Of a stretch of 64,000 bases of DNA, positions 50,912 to 59,877 are shown one piece after another (within the stretch, counting starts at the first letter, position 1; every line of letters begins with the position of its first letter). This stretch comes from Clostridiales bacterium (GTDB taxonomy: Bacteria > Bacillota > Clostridia > Christensenellales > Aristaeellaceae), in assembly GCA_024684375.1 (NCBI GenBank), contig JAIKWZ010000018.1, forward strand, positions 186,001 through 250,000. Direction: 5' to 3'. The position numbers and the translations under genes are program-made. The notes under the pieces are model-generated. The model made no database searches. It was not told the origin of the DNA and saw only the letters and a list, made by a program, of their open reading frames with translations.

Positions 50912-51552
50912 TATTCCTCCAGAAGGCTGTAACCGCCCAGCAGTTCCGGCTTGTTTATCATGGAATCTTCTTCTGTGATGGGCCGTATGACCCGGCAGGG
51001 CACGCCCGCGGCGAAGGAATCGGAGGGAATGTCGCGGGTAACGACACTGCCCGCGCCGATCACGCACCTGTCGCCGATGGTAACGCCGGGGCATACTACC
51101 ACGTTAGCGCCCAGCCAGCAGTCGTTTCCGATGGTGACGGGCCTGGCGTAGCAGGCGTGTGCGGGCTGCCCTTTCTCGTCCTTGAGGCGGAAGCGCTCAT
51201 TGGCAAGCATGGGATGGATGGGCGTGACTATGGTGACATTGGGGCCAAAGTTGCAGTCGTCGCCGATGGTCACCCTGGCGTCGTCCTGCACAGTCAGGTT
51301 GAAATTGCCGAAAAAGCGCTTTCCGATGAAAGTGTGTACGCCGTAATGGAACTGTATGGGCCCCTGGATGAAGCTGCCTTCACCGAAACTGCCCAGCAGT
51401 CTTGACAGGATATCCGCGCGTTTTTCGGTCTCGTATTCGTAGGTGCGGTTGTAGTCCATGTCCAGACAGTGGGCTTTGAGTTTTATGGCGCGCAGCTCCT
51501 GGGCTCCTGGTGCGAACAGAACTCCCTGAAAAATACGTTCTTCCTGACTCAT
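50911..51552 (-). CDS. Sugar/maltose O-acetyltransferase (left-handed beta-helix)
   Basis: The 213-residue protein is a hexapeptide-repeat acetyltransferase of the LacA/MaaT/NodL type. It begins EERIFQGVLFAPGAQELRAI (N-terminal acyl region), then DYNRTYEYETEKRADIL, and hexapeptide coils such as DCNFGPNVTIVTPIHPM and VTIGNDCWLGANVVVCPGVTI with the acetyl-CoA region GAGSVVTRDIPSDSFAAGVP. The His in VTPIHPM is the expected catalytic base. It acetylates galactosides, maltose or other sugars with acetyl-CoA. It sits between a VanW gene and nnrDE in the operon. Confidence 0.88.
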   Translation of the reverse strand: MSQEERIFQGVLFAPGAQELRAIKLKAHCLDMDYNRTYEYETEKRADILSRLLGSFGEGSFIQGPIQFHYGVHTFIGKRFFGNFNLTVQDDARVTIGDDCNFGPNVTIVTPIHPMLANERFRLKDEKGQPAHACYARPVTIGNDCWLGANVVVCPGVTIGDRCVIGAGSVVTRDIPSDSFAAGVPCRVIRPITEEDSMINKPELLGGYSLLEE

Positions 51553-51562
51553 AGACGGCTCC

Positions 51563-53053
51563 TCAGTTGTAGTCTATTTTGGGAGCAGCTTCCTTATAAT
51601 AGCTGCTGCACAGCGTTTCACGCCGCAGCTCCTTGCCGTCGGCGGAGCAGTAGATACGGTAGGTGGTGGCCTTGTAGCCCTTTCTGCCTTCGCTCACGAT
51701 GAACTGCTGCCCACTGCCAAGCAGAGGGTTCCTGGTGTAGACAGGATCAGGCACGGGGATGGTCTTTGTGACCTTGCCCTCAATTTTGATGGTCTCACCG
51801 TTTTCAAGCAGGAGCCCGTATATCTCGGCGATGACGCGCTTGGACTCGTTTACGTAGGCCACTATGTACATGGGCTGGGAGGAGGTGTTTTTAAAGCGCA
51901 TATCCTGGCTGGAGTAGGACACCGTGGCGTCCTTGCCCTTGTCCACATATGCTACGGGGATGGAGTGGTTGTGACGTTCCACCAGCTCGCAGCCCGCCTT
52001 CATGGCCGCGTTCCACAGCGTGGTGGACACTTGGCAGATGCCGCCGCCTACGTCCTCCGAGACCTCGCCGTCCTGGTAAACAGTGGCGATCCTGTAGCCC
52101 TTGGTCCTGGTACGGGGCCCCACTGTGCCGTTGAAGGAGAAGGTCTCTCCAGGATTTAGCACAGTGTCGTTTATCGCCGCGCAGGCCAGGCGGATGTTTG
52201 TCAGCCGGTCCTTGGTCGATGAGGAGGCCTTTGTGACTGCCTGAGTTATCATGCCGTAGCTGGAGGAAACGGACTGCTGCGTGATCGTGGGATGCACGGG
52301 AGTGATCTCGACGTTTATTTCGCCTCCGCCTTCCATAAGCAGCTGGGTCGCATCCAGGTAAAGCTTGTCGGGATCCACATACGCGCCTTCCTGCTCGGGA
52401 GAGAAAGTGAAGCTGCGGGTAGAGAAATCAAAAGAAGCGATTCCTGCGTCAGCCGTGCTGCGGCTGTATTTGGCGGCGATGGAATCGGTCACTTCTCTGA
52501 GCTTTTCCGGGTCGAACAGGCGGCGGCTGACCTGATAGGCGGTGCCTTCCGCGCGACGCAGGCGTATGCCCCTGGCCATTTCCTCAAGCGTGCCGCTGCG
52601 TCCGGCACCCCAGGCGGCAGAAACCACCGACCGGTAGTCACTGGAATAGCCAAGCTCCTCCGCAGATACGAAGAAGCTCTCGCCGTTGGCGGTGAAGGCC
52701 ACGCCCGTTTGCCTGAAGGGAGTTTCTATGCTCCTTTCCCAAAATTGGAGCACTTCCTCCAAACTGTGGCCGGAGACGTCGTAATCGTCTATGTGAGTGC
52801 CGTCGAAGAACGTCTGGTTGAGCGCTTCGGTCTTCATAAGCTGAAAGTCGCTGTAGGAACTGTATTCGCCCAGACCGAACAGCAGGCAGAAGGCGATCAC
52901 CACGGCGGCCAGACACACGGCTGGCAACGCCCACCAGCAGTACTGGGTCTTCTGCGCGGCGCTGCGCTGTGAAGAAGCGGTTTTTTTTGCCGAAGTCCGC
53001 TTCCTGGAAGCGGCGCGCGACGCAGTTTTATTTATGCTCTGAGATGAAGTCAT
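51563..53053 (-). CDS. VanW family membrane-anchored protein
   Basis: A 496-residue protein with a basic N-terminus, one membrane helix (WALPAVCLAAVVIAFCLLFG, about 41-60), a peptidoglycan-binding-4/YoaR-like region (about 90-250) and a VanW domain (SSTKDRLTNIRLACAAIND; PGETFSFNGTVGPRTRTKGY; EDVGGGICQVSTTLWNAAM; RHNHSIPVAYVDKGKDATVSY), then a G5/beta-like tail (about 395-496). It is probably extracellular and wall-associated. The name comes from a vanB-cluster gene of unknown role; no van resistance genes are present here. Its start overlaps the stop of the EamA gene by four bases. Confidence 0.88.
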   Translation of the reverse strand: MTSSQSINKTASRAASRKRTSAKKTASSQRSAAQKTQYCWWALPAVCLAAVVIAFCLLFGLGEYSSYSDFQLMKTEALNQTFFDGTHIDDYDVSGHSLEEVLQFWERSIETPFRQTGVAFTANGESFFVSAEELGYSSDYRSVVSAAWGAGRSGTLEEMARGIRLRRAEGTAYQVSRRLFDPEKLREVTDSIAAKYSRSTADAGIASFDFSTRSFTFSPEQEGAYVDPDKLYLDATQLLMEGGGEINVEITPVHPTITQQSVSSSYGMITQAVTKASSSTKDRLTNIRLACAAINDTVLNPGETFSFNGTVGPRTRTKGYRIATVYQDGEVSEDVGGGICQVSTTLWNAAMKAGCELVERHNHSIPVAYVDKGKDATVSYSSQDMRFKNTSSQPMYIVAYVNESKRVIAEIYGLLLENGETIKIEGKVTKTIPVPDPVYTRNPLLGSGQQFIVSEGRKGYKATTYRIYCSADGKELRRETLCSSYYKEAAPKIDYN

Positions 53054-53940
53054 GTCTTTTCCTTTTTCAGTTTCGTTGCTTCCTGCCGCTTTCTTGCCTC
53101 GGGCAGCAGGGCGAAGAGGATCACACTGAGCAGTATCAGGCCGCAGCCCAGTATCCCGGTCAGGTCAGGCCGCTCGCCGATAAATAGGAACACCCACACG
53201 GGGTTGAGTGCGGGCTCAAGGTTTTCCAGCACAGCCGCGTCCAGGGGTGATGCGGTCTTGAGCCCCAGCGCCAGAAAAATGTATCCAAGTCCAAGGCTTG
53301 CCCCCATAAGCCCCGCGCGCAGCCAGTCCGTCAGCGCTACCGCGTCAAGACCGAAGCGTACGCTGGGATCAAAGGGCAGGAACGCGATCAGCAGGAGGGT
53401 GATAAGGTTTCCAAAATAGGTATAGTCTGTGGTGGAACAGTTTTCGATCCTGGAGGCCAAAAACACCACCGAAAAGCTCACGGCTGACAGAAGCGCCGCG
53501 ATATTGCCAAGATACGCGTATCTGAGAGGTTCGCCCACGCTGTCTCCCGCGCAGCACAGCGCCACGCCCGCCAGCAAAAGCGGCAGCAGGACAAGCTGCT
53601 TAAGCGAGGGCTTTTTCCTAAACAGCAGAAAGTCGAACAGCGCCACGTACACAGGCATGGAGTACTGCAGGGTGATGGCGTTTGCAGAAGTGGTAAGGCT
53701 CAGCGCGGTCAGATACAGCAGGCTGGTGAGCGCGACTCCCAGTCCGCCGATCAGGGTGCTCTTTGTGAGCCTGAGGCGGAACCCCTTCCTGACCAGCGCG
53801 AACAGGAGCACAGCCACGACGCTTCTCACGCCCGCCTTGGAAAGGCTGCTCCAAGCCAGACTTTTGCCCAGCACGCCGGAAAAGCTCCAGCTTATGCCGC
53901 TTAACGCTACAAGAAGGGAACCCTTCAGCCGGGGATTCAT
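53050..53940 (-). CDS. EamA/DMT-superfamily permease
   Basis: A 296-residue membrane protein with ten predicted helices and two repeated EamA units (LVALSGISWSFSGVLGKSL; LLSAVSFSVVFLASRI). Segments such as LTTSANAITLQYSMPVYVAL and LENLEPALNPVWVFLFIGE, each with the usual Pro-rich helix, are typical of amino-acid and metabolite exporters. The substrate is unknown. The last four bases overlap the VanW start and its first four the dehydrogenase stop, so it is embedded in the operon. Confidence 0.88.
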   Translation of the reverse strand: MNPRLKGSLLVALSGISWSFSGVLGKSLAWSSLSKAGVRSVVAVLLFALVRKGFRLRLTKSTLIGGLGVALTSLLYLTALSLTTSANAITLQYSMPVYVALFDFLLFRKKPSLKQLVLLPLLLAGVALCCAGDSVGEPLRYAYLGNIAALLSAVSFSVVFLASRIENCSTTDYTYFGNLITLLLIAFLPFDPSVRFGLDAVALTDWLRAGLMGASLGLGYIFLALGLKTASPLDAAVLENLEPALNPVWVFLFIGERPDLTGILGCGLILLSVILFALLPEARKRQEATKLKKEKT

Positions 53941-54869
53941 TCCACTCTGTTGAGCTTCTCGCCGTTTAAGAAGGCGGCGATATTGCGGGCGGAAATGGTC
54001 ATAAGGCGTTTCCTGGCCTCCAGCGTGGCCCAGCCTATGTGGGGAGTGAGTATTACGTTTGGCGCGCTCAGCAGCGGGTTGGTTCCCTCAATGGGCTCTG
54101 TGCTCACCACGTCCGCCATGTACATGCCCACCCGGCCGCTTTTAAGGGCTTCGGCCATGTTGGTTTCGTCCACCACGGGTCCCCTGGCGGTGTTCACTAT
54201 CCACACGCCCTTTTTCATGCGCTGTATGCTTTTTGCGCAGATCAGCCCCCTGGTCTCGGGCTTTAAGGGGCAGTTCAGGGATATTATGTCGCTTTCACTG
54301 AATATCCGGTCCAGCACGCTTTTATCGCAGCGGGATGGGGAATAAGCAATTGTGTTCATACCGAAGGCCTCAGCCAGAGCCTGCACCCGGCTGCCTATGC
54401 GCCCCTGGCCGATAATGCCCAGCGTTTTGCCTTCCAGCTCGGTAAGGGGATATTTCCAGAAGCAGAAGTCGGGACTGGCCTGCCACGCGCCCTCAAGGCA
54501 CAGCCGGCTGTGCTCGCCCACGTGCAGGGCGGCCTCAAGGATGAGCGCCATCACCAGCTGCGACACGCAAGAAGTAGAGTACGCGGGGATGTTGGTCACC
54601 GCGATCCCTCTTTCACGCGCGGCGTCCAGGTCGATATTATTGTAGCCTGTGGCCAGCACGCCTATGTATCTGAGGCGGGGGAGTGCGTTCATCACCTCGC
54701 GGCTGATGACGCATTTGTTGGTGAGCAGTATCTCGCAGTCTTTCGCCCGGGGCACGATCTCCTCAGGCGAGCTCCTGTCGTACACACTGAGTGTTCCCAG
54801 ACGGGAGACCTCATCCCAGGGGATATCGCCGGGATTGGCGGCGTAGCCGTCCAGCACGGTAATGTTCAT
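53937..54869 (-). CDS. D-2-hydroxyacid dehydrogenase (glycerate dehydrogenase-like)
   Basis: The 310-residue NAD-dependent enzyme has the 2-hydroxyacid dehydrogenase signature: LGIIGQGRIGSRVQALAEAF (GxGxxG), catalytic Arg in IVNTARGPVVDE, Glu in DVVSTEPIEGTNPLL and the His-x3 in TPHIGWATLEARKRL. YNNIDLDAARERGIAVTN is the substrate-domain motif. The GWAxxEAR end is typical of hydroxypyruvate/glycerate reductases. It is the first gene of the seven-gene minus operon, with a GGAGA site ahead of ATG 54869; a start five codons earlier is less supported. Reduction of hydroxypyruvate or glyoxylate is the most likely reaction. Confidence 0.88.
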   Translation of the reverse strand: MNITVLDGYAANPGDIPWDEVSRLGTLSVYDRSSPEEIVPRAKDCEILLTNKCVISREVMNALPRLRYIGVLATGYNNIDLDAARERGIAVTNIPAYSTSCVSQLVMALILEAALHVGEHSRLCLEGAWQASPDFCFWKYPLTELEGKTLGIIGQGRIGSRVQALAEAFGMNTIAYSPSRCDKSVLDRIFSESDIISLNCPLKPETRGLICAKSIQRMKKGVWIVNTARGPVVDETNMAEALKSGRVGMYMADVVSTEPIEGTNPLLSAPNVILTPHIGWATLEARKRLMTISARNIAAFLNGEKLNRVE

Positions 54870-54906
54870 GTCGCGTCTCCACAATAATCACACTTTATCA
54901 GTTTAT

Positions 54907-54935
54907 ATTATACCACTTTGGATGAGAATAGTCAA
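54907..54935 (-). promoter_or_regulatory. Promoter of the hydroxyacid dehydrogenase-to-MBL operon
   Basis: Minus-strand TTGACT (54935-54930), a 17-base spacer and TATAAT (54912-54907), 38 bases upstream of the dehydrogenase ATG. Confidence 0.85.
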
Positions 54936-55048
54936 ATTCGCCGCGGTCCTCAAAAACGGCTTTGTCAAGGGCTTCAGCGACAAATAATATGACAATTTGA
55001 ATACATTTTTCCTAAACAAAGTTAAAATGTAAAATCGTTCCGGGACGG

Positions 55049-55077
55049 TTGATTTTGGCCGTTGTACCGCCTATAAT
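55049..55077 (+). promoter_or_regulatory. Promoter of nrdDG
   Basis: TTGATT (55049-55054), a 17-base spacer and TATAAT (55072-55077). The leader holds a perfect 8-bp hairpin (ACGCGCAG / CTGCGCGT, 55091-55110) 35 bases before the start codon. No clear NrdR box was found. Confidence 0.75.
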
Positions 55078-55144
55078 TGAAAGCGTGGAGACGCGCAGGA
55101 GTCTGCGCGTATATATTTGACACTTTTTTGCGAGGGCAGAGTTT

Positions 55145-57463
55145 ATGATAGATACCATTATCAAACGCGATGGGCGCAAGGTCCCGTTCAACGAGGAAAA
55201 GATCTCTTCCGCCATAAACAAGGCGTTCGTCGCCAGCGGCAGCGCCAAAAGTATGAGCGTGGCCGAGGAACTGGCCAAGCAGGTGGTCGCGCGCATAAAT
55301 GCCGACGAGAAGATCGGAACGCCCACCGTCGAGGAAGTCCAGGATATAGTGGAGCGTGTGCTTTTGGACAACGGTTTCGTGAACACCGCCAAAAGCTACA
55401 TCGTCTACCGCGCCGAAAGAAGCCGCGTGCGCCAGATGAACACTCGGCTCATGCGCATTTACGACGACATCACCTTCAAGGCTGCCAGGGACAGCGACAT
55501 CAAGCGCGAAAACGCCAACATCAACGGCGACACCGCGATGGGAGCCATGCTCAAATACGGCAGCGAGGGCGCGAAGCAGTTCAACACCATGTTCGTGCTC
55601 AAGCCCGAGCACGCCGCCGCGCACAACAACGGCGACATCCATATCCATGATATGGACTTCTACACCCTCACCACTACCTGCACCCAGATCGATCTGGTCA
55701 GGCTGTTCAAGGGCGGCTTTTCCACCGGCCACGGGGTGCTCAGGGAGCCCAACGACATCGCTTCCTACTCCGCGCTGGCCTGCATAGCCATACAGGCCAA
55801 CCAGAACGACCAGCACGGCGGCCAAAGCGTGCCCAACTTTGACTACGCAATGGCTATAGGCGTTAGAAAGACCTTCGCCAAGCGCTACCGCGACAACATG
55901 GTAAGGGCGCTGGAGCTCAAGTGCGGCTTTGAAGATGCCACCCAGCCCGTAAAGGCGTATCTGGCGGCGCTGAATGAGAAAGGATTAAAACCGACTTTGG
56001 TCGCAAATAGTGAGTTTGAGGCTGCCGAGGCCGAGGAACTCAAAAAGCTGGGCGTGGAAGAAGCCGAGATTCCCGAGCTTCAGCGCTTCGCCCACTCCAA
56101 GGCGGAAAAGGAGACCGACCGCGCCACCTACCAGGCCATGGAAGCCCTGGTGCACAACCTGAACACCATGAACTCCCGCGCGGGCGCCCAGGTGCCTTTC
56201 TCCTCGATCAACTACGGCACCGACACTTCCGAGGAAGCCCGCATGGTGATGAAAAACCTGCTGCTCGCCACTGAGGCGGGCCTGGGCCACGGCGAGACGC
56301 CGATTTTCCCCATACAGATCTTCCGCGTGAAGGAAGGCATAAACTACAACCCCGGCGAGCCCAATTACGATCTGTTCAAGCTCGCGATCCGGGTCAGCGC
56401 AAAGCGCCTGTTCCCGAACTTCTCCTTCCAGGACGCGCCCTACAATATCAAGTACTACAAACCCGGCCGCCCCGAGACGGAGATCGCCTACATGGGCTGC
56501 CGTACCCGAGTCATAGGCAACGTGTACGATCCGGAGCGGGAGGTCACCTACAGCCGCGGCAATCTGTCATTCACCTCCATCAACCTGCCCCGCATCGCCA
56601 TAAACGCCAACCACAACATCGACCTGTTCTTCCGTGAGCTTGACAGGATGATGAACCTGACCATCGACCAGCTTACTGAAAGGTTCGCGATACAGTGCAA
56701 AAAGAAGGTCAGGAACTTCCCCTTCCTGATGGGCCAGGGCGTCTGGCTCGACAGCGAAAAGCTGGACTGGGATGACGAGGTGGGCGAGGTGCTCAAGCAC
56801 GGCACCCTGTCAGTGGGCTTTATCGGCCTGGCCGAGACGCTCAAGGCGCTTATCGGCGAGCATCACGGCGAAAGCGAGAAGGCGCAGAACCTAGGCCTTG
56901 AGATTATCCGCTACATGCGCCAGAAGATGGACGAGACCAGCAAGGCCAGGGGGCTCAACTACACGCTGCTGGCAACGCCCGCCGAAGGGCTGTCCGGCCG
57001 CTTCGTAAGGATAGACAGGGAGAAGTACGGCTCCATCCCCGGCGTGACCGACAGGGATTACTACACCAACTCCTTCCACATCCCGGTGTATTACAACATT
57101 TCCGCCATAAAGAAAATCAAGCTTGAAGCGCCCTATCACGAGCTTACCAACGCCGGCCACATCAGCTACGTTGAACTGGATGGCGACCCCAGCCAGAACC
57201 TCGAGGCGTTCGAGAAGCTGGTCAGGGTCATGAAGGAGAGCGGCATAGGCTACGGCTCTATCAACCATCCCGTGGACAGAGATCCTGTGTGCGGCTTCAA
57301 CGGCATCATCGGTGACACCTGCCCAAGCTGCGGCAGAAGCGAGGACGGAGTGCACTTCGAGCGCATCCGCCGCATAACCGGTTACCTGGTCGGCACTCTG
57401 GAGAAATGGAACAACGCCAAGAGGGCCGAGGAACACGACAGGGTCAAGCACAATATAGACTGA
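55145..57463 (+). CDS. nrdD: Anaerobic (class III) ribonucleoside-triphosphate reductase
   Basis: The 772-residue glycyl-radical enzyme makes deoxyribonucleotides without oxygen. It has an N-terminal ATP-cone (TIIKRDGRKVPFNEEKISSA, about 2-95), a ten-stranded barrel with HNNGDIHIHDMDFYT, and a C-terminal zinc-binding region with Cys716, Cys726 and Cys729 (DPVCGFNG; GDTCPSCGR). Gly746 in RITGYLVG carries the radical. Length is normal for the group. GAGGG precedes the ATG by eight bases. The downstream nrdG starts on the last base of its stop codon. Confidence 0.95.
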   Translation: MIDTIIKRDGRKVPFNEEKISSAINKAFVASGSAKSMSVAEELAKQVVARINADEKIGTPTVEEVQDIVERVLLDNGFVNTAKSYIVYRAERSRVRQMNTRLMRIYDDITFKAARDSDIKRENANINGDTAMGAMLKYGSEGAKQFNTMFVLKPEHAAAHNNGDIHIHDMDFYTLTTTCTQIDLVRLFKGGFSTGHGVLREPNDIASYSALACIAIQANQNDQHGGQSVPNFDYAMAIGVRKTFAKRYRDNMVRALELKCGFEDATQPVKAYLAALNEKGLKPTLVANSEFEAAEAEELKKLGVEEAEIPELQRFAHSKAEKETDRATYQAMEALVHNLNTMNSRAGAQVPFSSINYGTDTSEEARMVMKNLLLATEAGLGHGETPIFPIQIFRVKEGINYNPGEPNYDLFKLAIRVSAKRLFPNFSFQDAPYNIKYYKPGRPETEIAYMGCRTRVIGNVYDPEREVTYSRGNLSFTSINLPRIAINANHNIDLFFRELDRMMNLTIDQLTERFAIQCKKKVRNFPFLMGQGVWLDSEKLDWDDEVGEVLKHGTLSVGFIGLAETLKALIGEHHGESEKAQNLGLEIIRYMRQKMDETSKARGLNYTLLATPAEGLSGRFVRIDREKYGSIPGVTDRDYYTNSFHIPVYYNISAIKKIKLEAPYHELTNAGHISYVELDGDPSQNLEAFEKLVRVMKESGIGYGSINHPVDRDPVCGFNGIIGDTCPSCGRSEDGVHFERIRRITGYLVGTLEKWNNAKRAEEHDRVKHNID

Positions 57464-57963
57464 TGAAGATACGTATTGCCGGAGTCGTGAACGACTCCAT
57501 CGTGGACGGCCCGGGCTTCCGCCTGGCGGTATTCACCCAGGGCTGTCCGCATCACTGCCCGGGCTGCCATAACCCTGAGACCCATGCGTTTGACGGGGGC
57601 AAAGAGGACGACACGGACCGGATCATTTCACTTATGGAGGGAAATCCCCTTCTGGACGGGGTGACGCTCACAGGGGGCGATCCTTTTTGCCAGTGCGCGC
57701 CCTGCGCCGAGATCGCCGAGGCCGCGAAAAAGCTGGGTCTGAACGTGTGGGCGTACTCAGGATGGACCTGGGAGGAACTGAGCAATACCGCCCGGACCGA
57801 TCCCGACACTGCGCGGCTTTTGAGCTTCACCGACGTGCTGGTGGACGGCAGGTTCATGCTGGAAAAGCGCACGCTGGAGCTCCGCTTCAGGGGCAGCAAA
57901 AACCAGAGGCTCATCGACGTGCCTGCATCTCTCGAACGCGGCTGCGCGGTGGAGAAGGAATAA
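57463..57963 (+). CDS. nrdG: Anaerobic ribonucleotide reductase activase (radical SAM)
   Basis: The 166-residue radical-SAM enzyme uses an iron-sulfur cluster to put the glycyl radical on NrdD. The cluster motif C-x3-C-x2-C reads GCPHHCPGCHNPETHAF (residues about 28-44). VTLTGGDPFCQ is the SAM-binding region (GGE/GGD motif), and WAYSGWTWEEL and DVLVDGRFMLE are NrdG-specific. The start at 57463 follows TGATG (stop-start overlap with nrdD); it ends just before a terminator. A slightly longer start (57406) inside nrdD is unlikely. Confidence 0.95.
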   Translation: MKIRIAGVVNDSIVDGPGFRLAVFTQGCPHHCPGCHNPETHAFDGGKEDDTDRIISLMEGNPLLDGVTLTGGDPFCQCAPCAEIAEAAKKLGLNVWAYSGWTWEELSNTARTDPDTARLLSFTDVLVDGRFMLEKRTLELRFRGSKNQRLIDVPASLERGCAVEKE

Positions 57964-57969
57964 GAAAAT

Positions 57970-57999
57970 CGGAAGGTGTCTGCCTTCCGCTTTTTATTT
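57970..57999 (+). terminator. Rho-independent terminator of nrdDG
   Basis: Stem CGGAAGG / CCTTCCG with a six-base loop is followed by CTTTTTATTTT, seven bases after the nrdG stop. Confidence 0.8.
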
Positions 58000-58084
58000 T
58001 GTCAGATTTTCAGCCTGTTATCTGCTCCCTGTGATCCGGGGCTGAAAACGAGTCATGAGCAGCTGATATATGCTGAATTGTATC

Positions 58085-58115
58085 CAAAAGCGCGGCGGGG
58101 GAAAGCCGCGTTTTG
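58085..58115 (+). other. Second hairpin with T-rich flank upstream of the transporter promoter
   Basis: CAAAA-g-CGCGGC and GCCGCG-TTTTG pair with one bulged base across an eight-base loop. It may be a further terminator or an operator site for the following sugar transporter operon. The 110 bases between it and the nrdG terminator show no gene. Confidence 0.45.
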
Positions 58116-58136
58116 TCTTAAAATGTTAATTCGTTA

Positions 58137-58165
58137 TTGACAAAAGCATTGCACTGATGTAAAAT
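58137..58165 (+). promoter_or_regulatory. Promoter of the sugar ABC transporter operon
   Basis: TTGACA (58137-58142), a 17-base spacer, TAAAAT (58160-58165). A GC-rich inverted repeat AAGGGG-gttt-CCCCTT lies at about 58180-58195 just after the predicted start site and could be a 5' hairpin or repressor site. Confidence 0.85.
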
Positions 58166-58215
58166 ACATCCGTTATTAAAAGGGGGTTTCCCCTTAGTTT
58201 ATGGAGGCATTCTGT

Positions 58216-59757
58216 ATGAAGAAGCTGATTTCCCTGGTCCTGGCGCTGGTCATGCTGGTCGCCATGGCCGCTGTTGGGGGAGTTGCCGAGGGCTTCGCCG
58301 ACTCTTACGACATCACTGTTTGGGTCCCCGAAGAGATAAAGGAACTCACCGCGCAGCAGATCGACACGTTCAATAACACCAATCAGTTCGGCATCAAATT
58401 TAATCCCACCATCGAAGCCGTTTCCGAAGCCGTCGCTGCCGACAACATGGTAAACGACGTGGAAGCGGGCGGCGATATCTTCTGCTTCCCGCAGGATCAG
58501 TTTGCCCGCTTGCTTAGAGCCAAGGCTCTGGACGAGCTGACCGAAGTGTTTGCCGAAAAGGTCGCTGCAGAAAACGATGCCAACTCCATCGCGGCTGCCA
58601 AGAGCGGTGACGTGTTCTATGCCTATCCGCTGACCTCCGATAACGGTTACTTCATGTACTATGACAAGTCTGTCATCCCCGAGGAGGATATTGACTCTCT
58701 GGAAGCCCTGATCGCTGACTGCGAAGCTGCCCAGAAGTATTTCGCCTTTGAGCTGCAGACCTCTTCTTGGTACCTGGCGTCCTTCTTCTTCGGCACCGGC
58801 TGCGTGAGCGAGTGGGTGACCGATGACGACGGCACTTTCGTAAAGGTTCGTGACACGTTCAACAGCCCCGAAGGCCTCATCGCCGCCAAGGGTATCGAGA
58901 AGCTGGTCAAGAGCCCCTTCCATCTGTCCTCTTCCAAGGCTGACTCTTTTGAGAGCAACGCGGCTATCGTCGTGACCGGTATCTGGGACTACGAGCTGGC
59001 CAAGCAGATCCTGGGCGACAACCTGGGCGTAGCCGATCTGCCTTCCTTCACCGTGGACGGCGAGGAGTATCACATCGGTTCCTTCAAAGGCAGCAAGCTC
59101 ATGGGCGTTAAACCCGGCAATGACGTGTACCGTCAGGCCGCCATGCATTTCCTGGCTCAGTATCTGACCAGCGAAGAGTGCCAGCTGCAGCGCTTCGAAC
59201 TTAAAGGCTGGGGTCCCTCCAACCTGGCGGATCAGGAGCTCGACGCCGTAAAGAATCATCCCGGTCTCGCCGCTCTGAAAGCGCAGGATCCCTATTCCGT
59301 GCCTCAGGGCCAGATCCATGGCTCCTGGTGGGGAATCGCCCAGGTCATCGCGGATGACATCAAGCTTGCCACCGACGAGGCCGGCCTGCAGGCAGCCCTG
59401 GACAAGTACCTGGACAAGATCAACGAGCTGTTCACGCTGGACAACACCGCGCTGCTGTTTGTAGGCGCCTGGAACGGCTGGAACAACGCCGACACCTCCA
59501 AGACCTACTACCTGGCTCCAAAGGCAGACGGCTCCTACGTGCTCACTCTTGATGTTCCGGAAAGCGGATACATGGGCGGCCGTGTGGTCAATCCCGGCTC
59601 CTGGGACACCGATAAGGGCTTTGCTCAGGTGACCGAAGGCGCGGATCTGATCAAGGATCTGGGCGCTGACAACCCCGACAACAACATCGTGTTCGCTGAG
59701 CCCGGCAACTACACCATTACCTGGGACGGCGAAGCGTTCACCATCGTAAAGAACTGA
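58216..59757 (+). CDS. MalE-type sugar-binding protein with C-terminal starch-binding-like domain
   Basis: A 513-residue extracellular binding protein. The first 25 residues form a signal peptide (MKKLISLVLALVMLVAMAAV) without a lipobox cysteine, unlike most Gram-positive binding proteins. Residues about 30-420 are the MalE/maltodextrin fold (YDITVWVPEEIKELT; EAGGDIFCFPQDQFARLLRA; AFELQTSSWYLASFFFGTG). The last 95 residues, from LLFVGAWNGWNNADTSKTYY to DNNIVFAEPGNYTITWDGEA, form a small beta-sandwich similar to SusE/SusF or CBM-type starch-binding modules. ATG 58216 is chosen because GGAGG lies between it and an earlier ATG at 58201. It heads the ABC operon and probably binds maltodextrin-like glycans. 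Confidence 0.87.
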   Translation: MKKLISLVLALVMLVAMAAVGGVAEGFADSYDITVWVPEEIKELTAQQIDTFNNTNQFGIKFNPTIEAVSEAVAADNMVNDVEAGGDIFCFPQDQFARLLRAKALDELTEVFAEKVAAENDANSIAAAKSGDVFYAYPLTSDNGYFMYYDKSVIPEEDIDSLEALIADCEAAQKYFAFELQTSSWYLASFFFGTGCVSEWVTDDDGTFVKVRDTFNSPEGLIAAKGIEKLVKSPFHLSSSKADSFESNAAIVVTGIWDYELAKQILGDNLGVADLPSFTVDGEEYHIGSFKGSKLMGVKPGNDVYRQAAMHFLAQYLTSEECQLQRFELKGWGPSNLADQELDAVKNHPGLAALKAQDPYSVPQGQIHGSWWGIAQVIADDIKLATDEAGLQAALDKYLDKINELFTLDNTALLFVGAWNGWNNADTSKTYYLAPKADGSYVLTLDVPESGYMGGRVVNPGSWDTDKGFAQVTEGADLIKDLGADNPDNNIVFAEPGNYTITWDGEAFTIVKN

Positions 59758-59822
59758 CAAGCGGAAACCTTCAAATTTGAACTTGGTCAAGATTTGAAAG
59801 GCTTCTGACGCGTTGGGTATTA

Positions 59823-59854
59823 GGCCGGAGCCAGATCGAATTCTGGCTCCGGCC
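59823..59854 (+). repeat. 13-bp intergenic hairpin after the binding-protein gene
   Basis: GGCCGGAGCCAGA and TCTGGCTCCGGCC are separated by six bases. There is no strong T-run, so it resembles the mRNA-stabilising hairpin that lets binding proteins be made in excess over their permeases. A second weaker pairing (CCTTCAAAT / ATTTGAAAGG) lies at 59767-59801. Confidence 0.7.
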
Positions 59855-59877
59855 GTATTTACAAAGGGGTTATGCTT

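Noticed and set aside
51563-53053. Vancomycin resistance function
   Set aside because: The VanW domain is widespread and no vanH, vanA/B, vanX or vanS/R genes are present.
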